A DNA stretch of 64,000 nucleotides from assembly GCF_002368295.1 (NCBI RefSeq), contig NZ_AP018248.1, forward strand, positions 6,038,510 through 6,102,509. The letters run 5' to 3'. The stretch's first letter is position 1. Every line of letters begins with the position of its first letter. Below the pieces are notes generated by a model. That model was given only the letters and a program-made list of their open reading frames with translations. It had not been told where the DNA came from and did no database searches. The stretch is from Tolypothrix tenuis PCC 7101 (GTDB taxonomy: Bacteria > Cyanobacteriota > Cyanobacteriia > Cyanobacteriales > Nostocaceae). A program made the position numbers and the translations under genes. Of the stretch, positions 9,040-17,276 are shown in pieces.

Positions 9040-9438
9040 CTATGGCAATAATCTGGCAAAAATTACACCTAACTGAATACAGATAATTCCTAATATGGCA
9101 CTACCTGCCCAATAGCCAGTTGCAATTAATAAATTACCACTACGGATTAAGCCGATAGTATCTAAGCCATAAGTAGAAAAAGTTGTATATGCCCCTAAAA
9201 ATCCGGTGGCTACCATTAACTTGATTTCTGGAGAAATAATTTCCACTTTCTCTAGAGTTAAGGTGGCGAAAAAGCCCATAGCTAAACAACCACTCAAATT
9301 AATAAAAAAAGTGCCATAGGGAAAACTGATGCCAAAGCGATTAGCAAACCATAATGTTAGATAATATCGGCTTAAAGCACCTGCGATCGCGCCTAAACTA
9401 ATAGCGATGGGATTACGTAAATTAGGGTCTTGTAACAT
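9040..9438 (-). CDS. crcB: Fluoride exporter CrcB/Fluc
   Basis: The protein has 132 residues and four hydrophobic helices. It carries the family blocks GAIAGALSRYYL near the N-terminus, FPYGTFFINLSGC in the middle and GFLGAYTTFSTYGLD. The second and third contain the Asn and the Phe-Ser-Thr residues that line the fluoride pore in Fluc channels, which work as dual-topology dimers in the cytoplasmic membrane. The start is the ATG at 9438. I looked for a fluoride riboswitch in the 145 bases upstream and saw none. Confidence 0.9.
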   Translation of the reverse strand: MLQDPNLRNPIAISLGAIAGALSRYYLTLWFANRFGISFPYGTFFINLSGCLAMGFFATLTLEKVEIISPEIKLMVATGFLGAYTTFSTYGLDTIGLIRSGNLLIATGYWAGSAILGIICIQLGVIFARLLP

Positions 9439-9583
9439 ATTACAAAACTCAGCATTGAAATTGGTAAATATAGTTATTTATACACCAAAAGAAAGAATTA
9501 ACTTCATACCATTAGTAGAAGTATTGAGTTGGGTAATTTTTTAAGTTATAGCAAAAGCAGAAGAAAGAATTAAGCGTAAAAGC

Positions 9584-9940
9584 ATGACAACTACTACAAA
9601 TTACCAATCTCTGATTGATATTTGCATTCAAAATTGTCTTGATTGTGTACGCGATTGCGAAAACTGTGCTGATGCTTGTTTACATAGCGAGATGGTACAG
9701 ATGATGGCTGAATGTATCAGGCTGTGCCAAGACTGCGCTGATATTTGTACAGTCTGCACTCGCTTGATGGCACGCAATTCGCCTTTGTATCCTCATCTGT
9801 GTAATTTATGTGCGGAAGCTTGCGATCGCTGTGGTAGAGAATGTGATAAACATCACCATGACCATTGCCGACGCTGTGCTGCATCTTGTCACCGTTGTGC
9901 TGATTCTTGCCGTCAATTAGCTAGTGCGAGTAAAATTTGA
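9584..9940 (+). CDS. Four-helix-bundle copper-binding protein (DUF326, Csp-like)
   Basis: The 118-residue protein contains about 21 cysteines, mostly as CxxC, CxxxC and CxxCxxxC spacings along predicted helices (CIQNCLDCVRDCENCADAC, then three more blocks), plus a HHHDH patch. This matches the cysteine-lined four-helix bundles that store Cu(I) in the Csp family, or DUF326 ferredoxin-like annotations. No signal peptide is visible, so a cytosolic copper buffer is likely. It is divergently oriented to crcB. Confidence 0.85.
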   Translation: MTTTTNYQSLIDICIQNCLDCVRDCENCADACLHSEMVQMMAECIRLCQDCADICTVCTRLMARNSPLYPHLCNLCAEACDRCGRECDKHHHDHCRRCAASCHRCADSCRQLASASKI

Positions 9941-10007
9941 AAATTTCCTAATGAGGTTCTCAGCCTTCAAATTAAGGGCTAAGGGACTGACAAATAAAAA
10001 AATATCC

Positions 10008-10107
10008 CAGTATTTATTGTGGGGTAGACATCTTGTCCGCCCAGTTGATGTGGCGGGCATCTTGTCCGCCCCACAAGATGGAATAATTTATTTCTTAGAC
10101 ATCCCTA
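10008..10107. repeat. Dispersed repeat G (copy 1)
   Basis: This 100-base block, centred on CATCTTGTCCGCC repeats, occurs again in reverse orientation at 63280-63408, where 27 bases are inserted. Open frames across both copies give the same peptide (VAGIL.APQDGIIYFL), a by-product of the repeat. The rest of the gap 9941-10366 shows no gene. Confidence 0.75.
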
Positions 10108-10366
10108 AAGTCCTGACTAAGTATTTATTGAGTATGACAATACTTAATTCTTAATAAAGAAGTAATTTATAATACAGTTCATTTTTCCCAAGAATTCTAT
10201 AAAGCGAAGTTAATAGTATTTTTGCAACTTGAGTGGGAAAACCGTACTGAATTGGAGCGTAATTTCTACCTGTTAAATAACTGTTGAGGTGGTTAGAATC
10301 ATAGTACGGCTTGAGTAATGCTGTTGTTTAAAAAATCAATTACAGCATTAGTAGGAGAGCAAAAAT

Positions 10367-11236
10367 ATGGGAAATCAATTCAAAACTTTAGTATTGCTAG
10401 CTACTCTTAGTGGCTTATTAATTGCAATTAGTTACTGGATAATTGGCGGCAGTACTGGGTTAATTATAGGTATTGGTTTAGCAGCAGTCACAAACCTATT
10501 TTCCTGGTATCAATCAGATAAAATTGCGTTGGCTGTATATCGCGCCCAACCTGTAAGTGAAGCAGAAGCACCGAAGCTTTATCGCATGGTGCAAAAGTTA
10601 TCTCAGCGGGCAAATATCCCCATGCCAGGAGTTTATATTGTCCCTAGCCAAACTGCTAATGCTTTCGCTACAGGACGCGATCCAGAACACGCGGCTGTTG
10701 CTGTTACAGAAGGAATTTTGCAGATATTACCAGAGGATGAACTCGAAGGCGTAATTGCCCACGAACTCACCCACATTATTAATCGTGACACCCTAACACA
10801 AGCTGTTGCAGCCACCATCGCTGGTGCAATTTCATTCTTGGCGCAAATGGTAAGTTATAGCTTATGGTTTGGCGGTGGTTCACGTGACGATGATAGAGGT
10901 GGAAATCCTTTAGGTGTTTTATTAACAGTATTACTTGCACCTTTAGCTGCCACAATTATTCAGTTAGGTATCTCCCGTACCAGAGAATTTTCTGCTGATG
11001 CTGGGGCTGGGAAACTAACAGGTAATCCTCGTGCTTTAGCTAGGGCATTGCAACGTTTAGAAGCTACAGCTAGACAGTTACCTTTGGATGCTAATCCAGC
11101 TTTTGAACCATTATTAATTATCAATCCAATTTCTGGAAAGTTTCTTGGTAACTTGTTCTCTAGTCATCCATCTACTGAGGATCGTGTTGAGCAATTGCTG
11201 AAATTAGAGCAACAATTGACAACTACAACTTATTAA
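10367..11236 (+). CDS. htpX: Membrane zinc metalloprotease HtpX-like (M48)
   Basis: The protein has 289 residues. Two N-terminal transmembrane helices (about 8-25 and 28-45) precede the cytosolic catalytic domain with HELTH at residues 132-136 and the third zinc ligand Glu 207 in SRTREFSADAGA. Two more hydrophobic segments lie at about 145-165 and 180-200. HtpX enzymes cut damaged membrane proteins together with FtsH; an ftsH gene lies 15 kb away. An AGGAG ribosome-binding site precedes the ATG at 10367. Cyanobacteria often have several M48 paralogues, so this need not be the orthologue of E. coli HtpX. Confidence 0.88.
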   Translation: MGNQFKTLVLLATLSGLLIAISYWIIGGSTGLIIGIGLAAVTNLFSWYQSDKIALAVYRAQPVSEAEAPKLYRMVQKLSQRANIPMPGVYIVPSQTANAFATGRDPEHAAVAVTEGILQILPEDELEGVIAHELTHIINRDTLTQAVAATIAGAISFLAQMVSYSLWFGGGSRDDDRGGNPLGVLLTVLLAPLAATIIQLGISRTREFSADAGAGKLTGNPRALARALQRLEATARQLPLDANPAFEPLLIINPISGKFLGNLFSSHPSTEDRVEQLLKLEQQLTTTTY

Positions 11237-11251
11237 GTTGAAGTCAAAAGT

Positions 11252-11280
11252 CACAGAGACGCGACTAATCGCGTCTGTAC
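11252..11280. repeat. Palindromic repeat P (GACGCGATTAATCGCGTC type)
   Basis: CAGAGACGCGACTAATCGCGTCTGTAC is a near-perfect palindrome. Similar copies lie at 34425, 46532, 46561, 47577, 47618 and 56415; the last three are inside genes. Confidence 0.8.
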
Positions 11281-11367
11281 TCAAAAGTCAAATTATTAGC
11301 GGCTAATTAGTACAGGGTGCAATTCTTAATTGGATAAGAAAATTTGCAATTTAAGGATGTTTTAGCT

Positions 11368-11766
11368 ATGACTGACAATAACTTTGAATCAACAGTAGTA
11401 GTAGAAATTAGTCCTCAAACTCACGAATTAGTAGAAACTGAAATGGCTGGCGAAACTGATGAAGTCAAGCGCGAAACTAAAGCGTTAATTGAAGCACTCA
11501 AAAGACGCGCCCAAACTGAAGCCGAATCAGCAGGTACTCTTACCCGCGAAACCTATTTAAATGCTGTACGCCAAGCGCGGGAAGCTTTAGAAGGGGAAAA
11601 ACTCATAGAACGCGATCGCATTGAACGTTCTTGGGCGGTAATGCAGGATGAAGCTGAAAAAAATTGGCACCTGCTAATTAAAGAGATTACAGGATTTGGC
11701 GATCGCGTGCAAAGTGCCGCTAAAGCTGCTTGGGAAGCTTTCAACGCCCCTCGCCCTCAAAGTTAA
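11368..11766 (+). CDS. Conserved small helical protein, unknown function
   Basis: The protein is about 132 residues, highly charged and predicted almost wholly helical: RETKALIEALKRRAQTEAES, then a second amphipathic helix and an aromatic C-terminal part. There is no signal peptide or membrane helix. I choose the ATG at 11368, preceded by AAGGA about 11 bases upstream, over the TTG at 11344. It follows htpX in the same direction by 131 bases, with a palindromic repeat between, so co-transcription is possible but unproven. I do not recognise the family with certainty. Confidence 0.6.
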   Translation: MTDNNFESTVVVEISPQTHELVETEMAGETDEVKRETKALIEALKRRAQTEAESAGTLTRETYLNAVRQAREALEGEKLIERDRIERSWAVMQDEAEKNWHLLIKEITGFGDRVQSAAKAAWEAFNAPRPQS

Positions 11767-11891
11767 TTAGATAACTCTGAGGAGAATTACTACCTCAAAT
11801 TGAAGAAAAGCAGATTCACTAATAGCAATTAAAATAGAATAAATGGGTAAGGGCACAACATTGTTGTGCCCTTACAAATAGTTTATATAGC

Positions 11892-12225
11892 AATACAGTT
11901 CAGTTAAGCTCATTAGGGATCAATACTTGTCGGTTAAGGGGAAAAGGGGAAGGGGAAAAGGGGCAAGAAAAAACCTTTAACCCTTACCCTTTTACCATTT
12001 CCCCAAACCAAATTAAGAGTTGAAAATCTTTAACCGAGCAGTATTGCATTAGGGATTGATTTGTCACTTATTAAAGAAACCAGAAGAATTGGGGGATTCT
12101 CCCCCAAACCCCCGATTGGGTGACGGTTGCGTCCCCCAAACCCCCTCCAAAATGATTGTTCTGTTTTTTTGTTGAGTAACTAGTTTTTTGGTTTTGTTAT
12201 CAATTAATTTTCTTAACTGAACTGT
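11892..12225. mobile_element. MITE family E, copy 1, interrupted by MITE family A
   Basis: The terminal inverted repeats are AATACAGTTCAGTTAAG at the left and CTTAACTGAACTGT at the right. The interior matches the complete copy at 30412-30612 in reverse orientation. A family A element (11921-12046) splits it and is flanked by the duplicated 10-mer CATTAGGGAT. No coding capacity. Confidence 0.85.
11921..12046. mobile_element. MITE family A, copy 1 (nested, with target duplication)
   Basis: The 126-base element has ends CAATACTTGTCGGTTAA and TTAACCGAGCAGTATTG (15 of 17 positions complementary). CATTAGGGAT occurs immediately before (11911-11920) and after (12047-12056). The uninterrupted form of this site is present in the second family E copy near 30590, so the insertion event can be reconstructed. 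Confidence 0.9.
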
Positions 12226-12235
12226 TGTGAATGAC

Positions 12236-12916
12236 TCAGCGTGCCCAGTAGGTAGCGTGCCACATCCAGACAAATGCAAAGGCGCAAATTAAGGCACCTA
12301 AATTCCATTTGACAGAATTTCTGATCAGATCATCATACGTATTATTCTTGGCTACTTTAGCTTGATTAGTGATTTTTGTTTCTAATTGTCCCATTTGTAA
12401 AAGTAATTCATTCTTCAATTTTTGGGTTTCCTGTAACTCAGGTGTATTCTTTGGGGAATTTAAAGATTTAAAAACTTTATTCATATCTTCAGTAGTTTTC
12501 GCTTGATTTAATAGTGACTTTGCTTGTCGGATTTGAAGAATTTGTTGCGAAGACTGATTGTTAATTTGGATAAGGTTTTGATTATTAAGTCGCAATGTAT
12601 TATGAATACCTAAAGGTAATAATAATATAAATCCAATCCCAGCTAATAAAGCAGCCCAGGATAATATTTTTAATAGATAAATTTCTCTTTTATCACGATA
12701 AATTCTTTCTCCGAAAAATACCAATATTAAAGCTATTAAAGGTAAAGGTGCGTGTTCTACTAGCGCTCCCAGCATTTGAAATTCCCAGACAGCATTGGTA
12801 AAATGCCAAGGTAAAAAAATATTAACAACATCTATTGCTGCCAATAATAATAAAATATATCCGACAACACGTAAATTAAAAATAGAATTCCAGTATTCAT
12901 CTTCAAATTGATTCAT
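12236..12916 (-). CDS. HpsJ-like protein, cyanoexosortase A-associated
   Basis: The 226-residue protein has an N-terminal membrane helix (VVGYILLLLAAIDVVNIFL), two more hydrophobic segments at about 52-68 and 80-105, a Gln/Asn-rich coiled-coil stretch (about 110-190) and a C-terminal helix ending in WMWHATYWAR. This layout matches HpsJ-like proteins that accompany cyanoexosortase loci; HpsJ itself is tied to hormogonium polysaccharide. It is the last gene of the four-gene operon here, 28 bases after its neighbour. The stop codon lies only 10 bases from a MITE end. Confidence 0.75.
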   Translation of the reverse strand: MNQFEDEYWNSIFNLRVVGYILLLLAAIDVVNIFLPWHFTNAVWEFQMLGALVEHAPLPLIALILVFFGERIYRDKREIYLLKILSWAALLAGIGFILLLPLGIHNTLRLNNQNLIQINNQSSQQILQIRQAKSLLNQAKTTEDMNKVFKSLNSPKNTPELQETQKLKNELLLQMGQLETKITNQAKVAKNNTYDDLIRNSVKWNLGALICAFAFVWMWHATYWAR

Positions 12917-12944
12917 AAGTAATAATTCCTGTTTATTTAAAAGA

Positions 12945-13661
12945 TTAAGGTTTAGGAAAGTGATAACTCCACCATGAATAAGAATTCAACCAAGCTTTTT
13001 CTAAACGCTGATAAGCGCTGTGAGAGTTAAAGCCATTAATTGGTGTAGATAAATGCGCCCATAAACAACGCCTATCGAAAAAGCTTTCTTTACCTAATAA
13101 CCAAGAGAAAAAACGATGAAAACTCAGATTATACAGATGGCGATTTCTCATAAATTCCTCTGAATTCACTGTACTTTCACCTTGGGGATTAATACAGCTA
13201 CTTAAATATGCTTTATTTTTATAAGTAAATAAACCATAATAGCCTATTCCAGGTTGATGACTTACAGTCTGAAATAGCTTGCTTATAGGTAATTTTATAT
13301 CTGTATTCTTGTAGATCATTCCTTCAACATTTCCTAAGGTTCCCACAACATAACGCATCTCTATATCTATAGGAATGCTGTCATAGTAATATCGATACCG
13401 TCTCCCAGAAATTACAGCATCATATTGCTTTGGTTGCTGTACAACTATATCAGTCAAAGCTTGGCTTTTCCAGATTGTATTTTTGTCCAAGACTACAGTT
13501 TCTGGGAACACAAACGGTTGAATTTTCTGGATAGTTGTATTTGGTGCAAAAATTAGTTTAGCTATAGTCAAGAAAACACTCACAGAAGTTACAACTAGCA
13601 ATCCTAGTCGTGGTTCGATTTGGAATTTGATTTTTGGCTTTGATTTAGTTAATCCTGTCAT
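12945..13661 (-). CDS. Cyanoexosortase A system-associated protein (EpsI-like role)
   Basis: The protein has 238 residues: a single N-terminal membrane anchor (about 19-37, LGLLVVTSVSVFLTIAKLIF) and an extracytoplasmic domain. The start overlaps the exosortase stop by 4 bases, so the two are translationally coupled. In exosortase loci of many bacteria the gene after the exosortase encodes an anchored EpsI/DUF3485-type accessory protein, and cyanobacteria have a dedicated family in this position. Its molecular role is not known. Confidence 0.72.
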   Translation of the reverse strand: MTGLTKSKPKIKFQIEPRLGLLVVTSVSVFLTIAKLIFAPNTTIQKIQPFVFPETVVLDKNTIWKSQALTDIVVQQPKQYDAVISGRRYRYYYDSIPIDIEMRYVVGTLGNVEGMIYKNTDIKLPISKLFQTVSHQPGIGYYGLFTYKNKAYLSSCINPQGESTVNSEEFMRNRHLYNLSFHRFFSWLLGKESFFDRRCLWAHLSTPINGFNSHSAYQRLEKAWLNSYSWWSYHFPKP

Positions 13662-14509
13662 GCTGATTTATATTGTTGTAATATCCAATAACATACATAC
13701 ACAAAAGCCAAAATTGAAAATGTAGAAAATATCTGACTTCCTGCACCTTCATGCCAATATTCAAATCCTTGATGATTTGAAGCAGCTACCAAAAGTGTCA
13801 TCAATACTAACCGAAATATATTAATTACAAATCCTAAAAATATAGCCACAATTGGCAACATAATTTTGTGAAATATTTTTATAGGGAACACTAATATAAA
13901 TAGCAATGATAGTTGCAGCAATATTAAAATTGCATTTAAACCCGAACAAGCAGGATATATTTCAATACCACCTGTGGGGAGAATGACATTGACACCTTGT
14001 CGAGAAACTGTAAATCCTAAGTACCACAGCACAAAGGTAGAAAATTTTGCAGCTAAGATGCTGACATTAAAATTACTGTTAATGAAACCCAATATTAAAC
14101 TTTCAGATAATAGCAGCAGTAAAATTGTAAATTCTTGAATATATTGCTTTAATCCCCGGATACCGGAAGCTATTAAAGCTAAACCCAAAAATGATATTAA
14201 AGCTGATATTTTTACAAAAATTGAATCAAACCAAAGCAAACTGAGGCTTTTGACTAGAAGAACAAAAATTAATAATAATCCTAAAAAAGTAGATATAATA
14301 TCACTTTCTAAACTTAGATGATCTCGCTTTTTCCAGATTAAATATAATATCGATGCCCAAAATAAACACCGAATAGTTACAGCATCTAAACTAGCGATAA
14401 ATTTCCCAGCTAAATCTAATTGAATAATAATTAAACCAACAGCGATCGCACACAACCAAAAATTAGGTTTTTGTAACTTCTCAATAATATTAAAGCCAGA
14501 TATCTTCAT
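13658..14509 (-). CDS. crtA: Cyanoexosortase A
   Basis: The 283-residue integral membrane protein has about eight helices. It carries the exosortase catalytic set: Cys 188 in YPACSGLNA, Arg 233 in NIFRLVLM and His 253 in EYWHEGAGS. Exosortases are membrane transpeptidases or proteases that recognise a C-terminal PEP-CTERM-like tail and transfer the protein to the envelope. The start overlaps the stop of the substrate gene by 4 bases (ATGA), and the next gene overlaps in the same way, giving a tight operon. The symbol follows the cyanoexosortase nomenclature and should not be confused with carotenoid crtA. Confidence 0.88.
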   Translation of the reverse strand: MKISGFNIIEKLQKPNFWLCAIAVGLIIIQLDLAGKFIASLDAVTIRCLFWASILYLIWKKRDHLSLESDIISTFLGLLLIFVLLVKSLSLLWFDSIFVKISALISFLGLALIASGIRGLKQYIQEFTILLLLLSESLILGFINSNFNVSILAAKFSTFVLWYLGFTVSRQGVNVILPTGGIEIYPACSGLNAILILLQLSLLFILVFPIKIFHKIMLPIVAIFLGFVINIFRLVLMTLLVAASNHQGFEYWHEGAGSQIFSTFSILAFVYVCYWILQQYKSA

Positions 14510-15372
14510 GACTTTTTATTTTTCAACCAATTATGAAGCGCACCCCCAGCAATTACTGCTAAAATACCTGGAGTTGCTGAAAAATTGTAAGGAACTCCAG
14601 CAGTGTTATTGTCAAGACTGATAGATTGCAAGTCAATATCTGCGCGTGCTGAAGTGGTATCATCTCCTAAAAATATAAAGTTAGAAGTTCGATAAACATC
14701 ACTACCAAATCCACTAGCTGTAGTGTAATCGCGTAGCACACCACTTAAAAGAGTTGTAGTGTTATTAGTTAGCGTATAGTTGCTACCCACAATGTTCAAA
14801 GTATAAGTATTTAGGCTAGATAGCAAACTGGAAACATTAGTTACTTGTTCACCAATAGAGTTAAAAGAAGAACTAGCCTGAGAAAAAATATCACTATTCC
14901 TAAAACCTATTTCTATTCCTTGCTTGTCACTACTGATAGCGATAACGCTAAAGCCAGCACGATAAGCGCCATTAGTTCCATCATTAACTTGGGAGTTAAT
15001 TTTGACTGTAAAAGTGAGACTATAACCAGCATTCCTATCTAGTGAGGGAAATAATGAATTGACTAGAGTAGTAGGAGTGATTACAGAAGGAGAAGCTGAG
15101 GTGGTTAAATTATAGTTACTATAACCACCATATATACCATTATTGTTACTCGCACTAGTATTCAAATTGGTGACACCGTTGCTGAAACTCTGTGTACCAC
15201 CATTTGGAGAACCAAAAGTTAGCGCAGGTGCATTGTTGAGTTCTGGTGAATTATATAAATTAGGTGTAACACCTGATGTTTCATTATAAAGAGTGATGAC
15301 TCCCGCTATGCTGCGGTTAGCTGTCAGCAGTATGATAAATCCTACGCTGAGAGCAATTATTTTGTTTCTCAT
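14506..15372 (-). CDS. Secreted protein with C-terminal exosortase sorting tail, probable CrtA substrate
   Basis: The 288-residue protein has a signal peptide (IIALSVGFIILLTANRSIAG) and a long Ser/Thr/Asn-rich beta-type body. It ends in VPYNFSATPGILAV, a hydrophobic segment and the basic end NKKS. This tripartite tail (short motif, membrane helix, Lys cluster) is the exosortase sorting signal layout. The motif VPYNFSATPG differs from the usual VPEP and is closer to the PFEFSPT-type cyanobacterial variant. It is first in the operon, directly before its presumed processing enzyme. No enzymatic motif is visible; an adhesin or exopolysaccharide-associated surface protein is a guess. Confidence 0.8.
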   Translation of the reverse strand: MRNKIIALSVGFIILLTANRSIAGVITLYNETSGVTPNLYNSPELNNAPALTFGSPNGGTQSFSNGVTNLNTSASNNNGIYGGYSNYNLTTSASPSVITPTTLVNSLFPSLDRNAGYSLTFTVKINSQVNDGTNGAYRAGFSVIAISSDKQGIEIGFRNSDIFSQASSSFNSIGEQVTNVSSLLSSLNTYTLNIVGSNYTLTNNTTTLLSGVLRDYTTASGFGSDVYRTSNFIFLGDDTTSARADIDLQSISLDNNTAGVPYNFSATPGILAVIAGGALHNWLKNKKS

Positions 15373-15614
15373 TTAATTTATATATTTCATATTAGTAATT
15401 ACAGTTATTTTCAAACACCTTAAATATTGATGATTTTCATAAAATAGCAGTTTTGCACGTTAAGCCTGTTGCCTAACTCAATGCAAATCACCGTAATTAT
15501 TGCCTGAAACCTCAGAATTATTAGCATCTCCTGGATTTAATGTGTAATTTATCACGCAACATTATATCCGAGGATTCCAGAAAAGCTTGGGTAGAACAAG
15601 GTAAAGAATGTAAA

Positions 15615-15661
15615 TTTTATCTCAATACTGTTACTTAGTATTACTATAAATTGAGATAAAA
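15615..15661. repeat. 12-bp inverted repeat upstream of exosortase operon
   Basis: TTTTATCTCAAT and its exact complement ATTGAGATAAAA lie 23 bases apart, about 240 bases ahead of the substrate gene start. It could be a hairpin or a regulator site. Apart from this and the MITE at 15690-15801, the gap 15373-15853 shows no gene. Confidence 0.5.
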
Positions 15662-15689
15662 ATTAGCATAGGGAAGACTAGACACACAG

Positions 15690-15801
15690 CAATACTGCTT
15701 GGTTAAGGATTTTAAACTCTTAATGTGGTTTGGGGAAAAGGTGAAAGGGTAAGGGTTAAAGGTTTTTTCTTACCCCTTTTACCTTTAACCGACAAGTATT
15801 G
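15690..15801. mobile_element. MITE family A, copy 2
   Basis: The 112-base copy runs in the opposite orientation to copy 1, with ends CAATACTGCTTGGTTAA and TTAACCGACAAGTATTG. Flanks AGACACACAG (15680-15689) and AGACACAAAG (15802-15811) match at 9 of 10 positions, a slightly decayed target duplication. Confidence 0.88.
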
Positions 15802-15853
15802 AGACACAAAGGTATTAGTGTGCGATCGCATCAAGGCGAAGGTAAAATTTGTA

Positions 15854-16864
15854 TTAGCGTGGTTTAATGCACTTAAGGCGATCGCAACCTAAATGTTGAG
15901 TCATCATTGCAGATAGTTGTTGAGAAGCCAAACCATCGATATTTAATTCTCGCTTAATTTGCTCATAGCTTTCTCCCTGCACTATCCTATTTGCCATTTG
16001 CTGAAACTGTGTCCAAGTTAAATCACTTTCTACAAATGCTTTAGCGAGAGTAATTACCAACTCTTCATAATCATTATCTTCAAGTTTTGTCATCATCCGG
16101 TGTTCAATGTGTAGCGAATCATCAAAACAGTAATACCAAGACTTTGGTTGCTGCTGGAGAACCGTTGTGAAAAAATCTTGCTGCTTATCACGACTAACAG
16201 CGCGATCGCCTTCGCTACAAACCATTAATATAGGAGCAGCAACAGAATTTTCAGCCCGTTTTAACAACGTTTCTCCTAAGTCTAGAAATATGCGTAATGC
16301 GGGAAGCCGAAAACCTTTATAGCCAAAATTACCAGATGCGTCTTTGTTGAACCATTCAAAGTAAATCGGCAAAATTTTAATTAACCAATCGAATATTAAC
16401 TGATGACTACCTAAATAAGGTGTGAACAATAAAGCGCGATCAATCAACTGCGGATACTCTAAAGCTAACCAAGCTGCTAAAGTTCCACCTGTTGATAATC
16501 CACCTACTACGACTTCTTTACCTAAAGTTTTGGCAATTTCTAACCAATCCAGCACAAATTGTTGATAAGTCTGAATGTTTGTAGGAAGTGGTGGCGGATT
16601 TTTGCGGTTCCATGCACCTGAGAGTCCATGACCAGGTTGTAAAGGAACTAAAACGTTGTATCCTTGATGGAAAAACGCTTTACCAATTGGCTCAAATTGG
16701 TAAGGCCCGGCTGTAAACCCATGCAAGAATAGACATACTTTGTCAGTGGAGTGAGGATGAACAAAGAATTTAGAACGACAAGCTTCGTTTTTGAGTCCAA
16801 TTATAGACTCTGATTGATAAATTTCCTCAAGGATATCTGCTGTCTTCTGAATATTAATTGTCAC
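15854..16864 (-). CDS. Alpha/beta hydrolase (carboxylesterase-like)
   Basis: The protein has about 336 residues. It has LFLHGFTAGPYQFEPIG (oxyanion region), the nucleophile elbow GGLSTGGTLA, an acid in CSEGDRAVS and a His in DDSLHIEHRM, giving a complete Ser-Asp-His triad. The fold resembles monoacylglycerol lipase or carboxylesterase families. A helical C-terminal extension of about 60 residues follows the fold. I prefer the GTG at 16864 because GGAGCAAAGCGGC precedes it, the same start cassette seen before mmsA; the longer frame begins at a TTG at 16885. Confidence 0.82.
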   Translation of the reverse strand: MTINIQKTADILEEIYQSESIIGLKNEACRSKFFVHPHSTDKVCLFLHGFTAGPYQFEPIGKAFFHQGYNVLVPLQPGHGLSGAWNRKNPPPLPTNIQTYQQFVLDWLEIAKTLGKEVVVGGLSTGGTLAAWLALEYPQLIDRALLFTPYLGSHQLIFDWLIKILPIYFEWFNKDASGNFGYKGFRLPALRIFLDLGETLLKRAENSVAAPILMVCSEGDRAVSRDKQQDFFTTVLQQQPKSWYYCFDDSLHIEHRMMTKLEDNDYEELVITLAKAFVESDLTWTQFQQMANRIVQGESYEQIKRELNIDGLASQQLSAMMTQHLGCDRLKCIKPR

Positions 16865-17067
16865 GCCGCTTTGCTCCAAATTCAAAATTAATAATTTCCT
16901 TAAATAAATTCAAGTGACTCAATATTGTTGAGTCATTTTTTCACTAATCTTATTTTTGAATGTATTGTTGTAGAATTTACCTCAACAATATAAGCAGCCA
17001 CATCCAACTAACGTAGTAATTTATAGCGACTATGTTTAAAATTAAGCGATCGCAAAAGGGCTAATCA

Positions 17068-17216
17068 ATAGACCTCTTGCACAAATGTAAAATTTGCCCT
17101 CATCCCCCAACCCCTGCTCCCAATTTTGGGAGAAGTGAAGTAAATTTCAAAGTCCCTCTCCCAAGCGTGGGAGAGGGATTTAGGGTGAGGGCTTTGGATT
17201 CATGCAAGAGATGTAT
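17068..17216. mobile_element. MITE family D
   Basis: The 149-base element has imperfect terminal inverted repeats (ATAGACCTCTTGCACAAAT against ATACATCTCTTGCATGAAT) and an interior rich in CCCTCTCCC / GGGAGAGGG hairpins. It lies 60 bases upstream of the caspase-GUN4 gene and may carry part of its promoter region. Nothing else is seen in the gap 16865-17276. Confidence 0.75.
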
Positions 17217-17276
17217 ACTGTATAAAATATAAAATTAGAGAAAATTTGCGTATTTTAACGGAACTAAGCAAGCAAA

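Noticed and set aside
9439..9583. Fluoride riboswitch upstream of crcB
   Set aside because: I looked for the conserved GGCGAUGG and pseudoknot elements and did not find them.
9924..10154. Possible small gene after the copper-binding protein
   Set aside because: It overlaps the end of the real gene and reads through dispersed repeat G; the repeat copy at 63280 yields the same peptide in unrelated surroundings.
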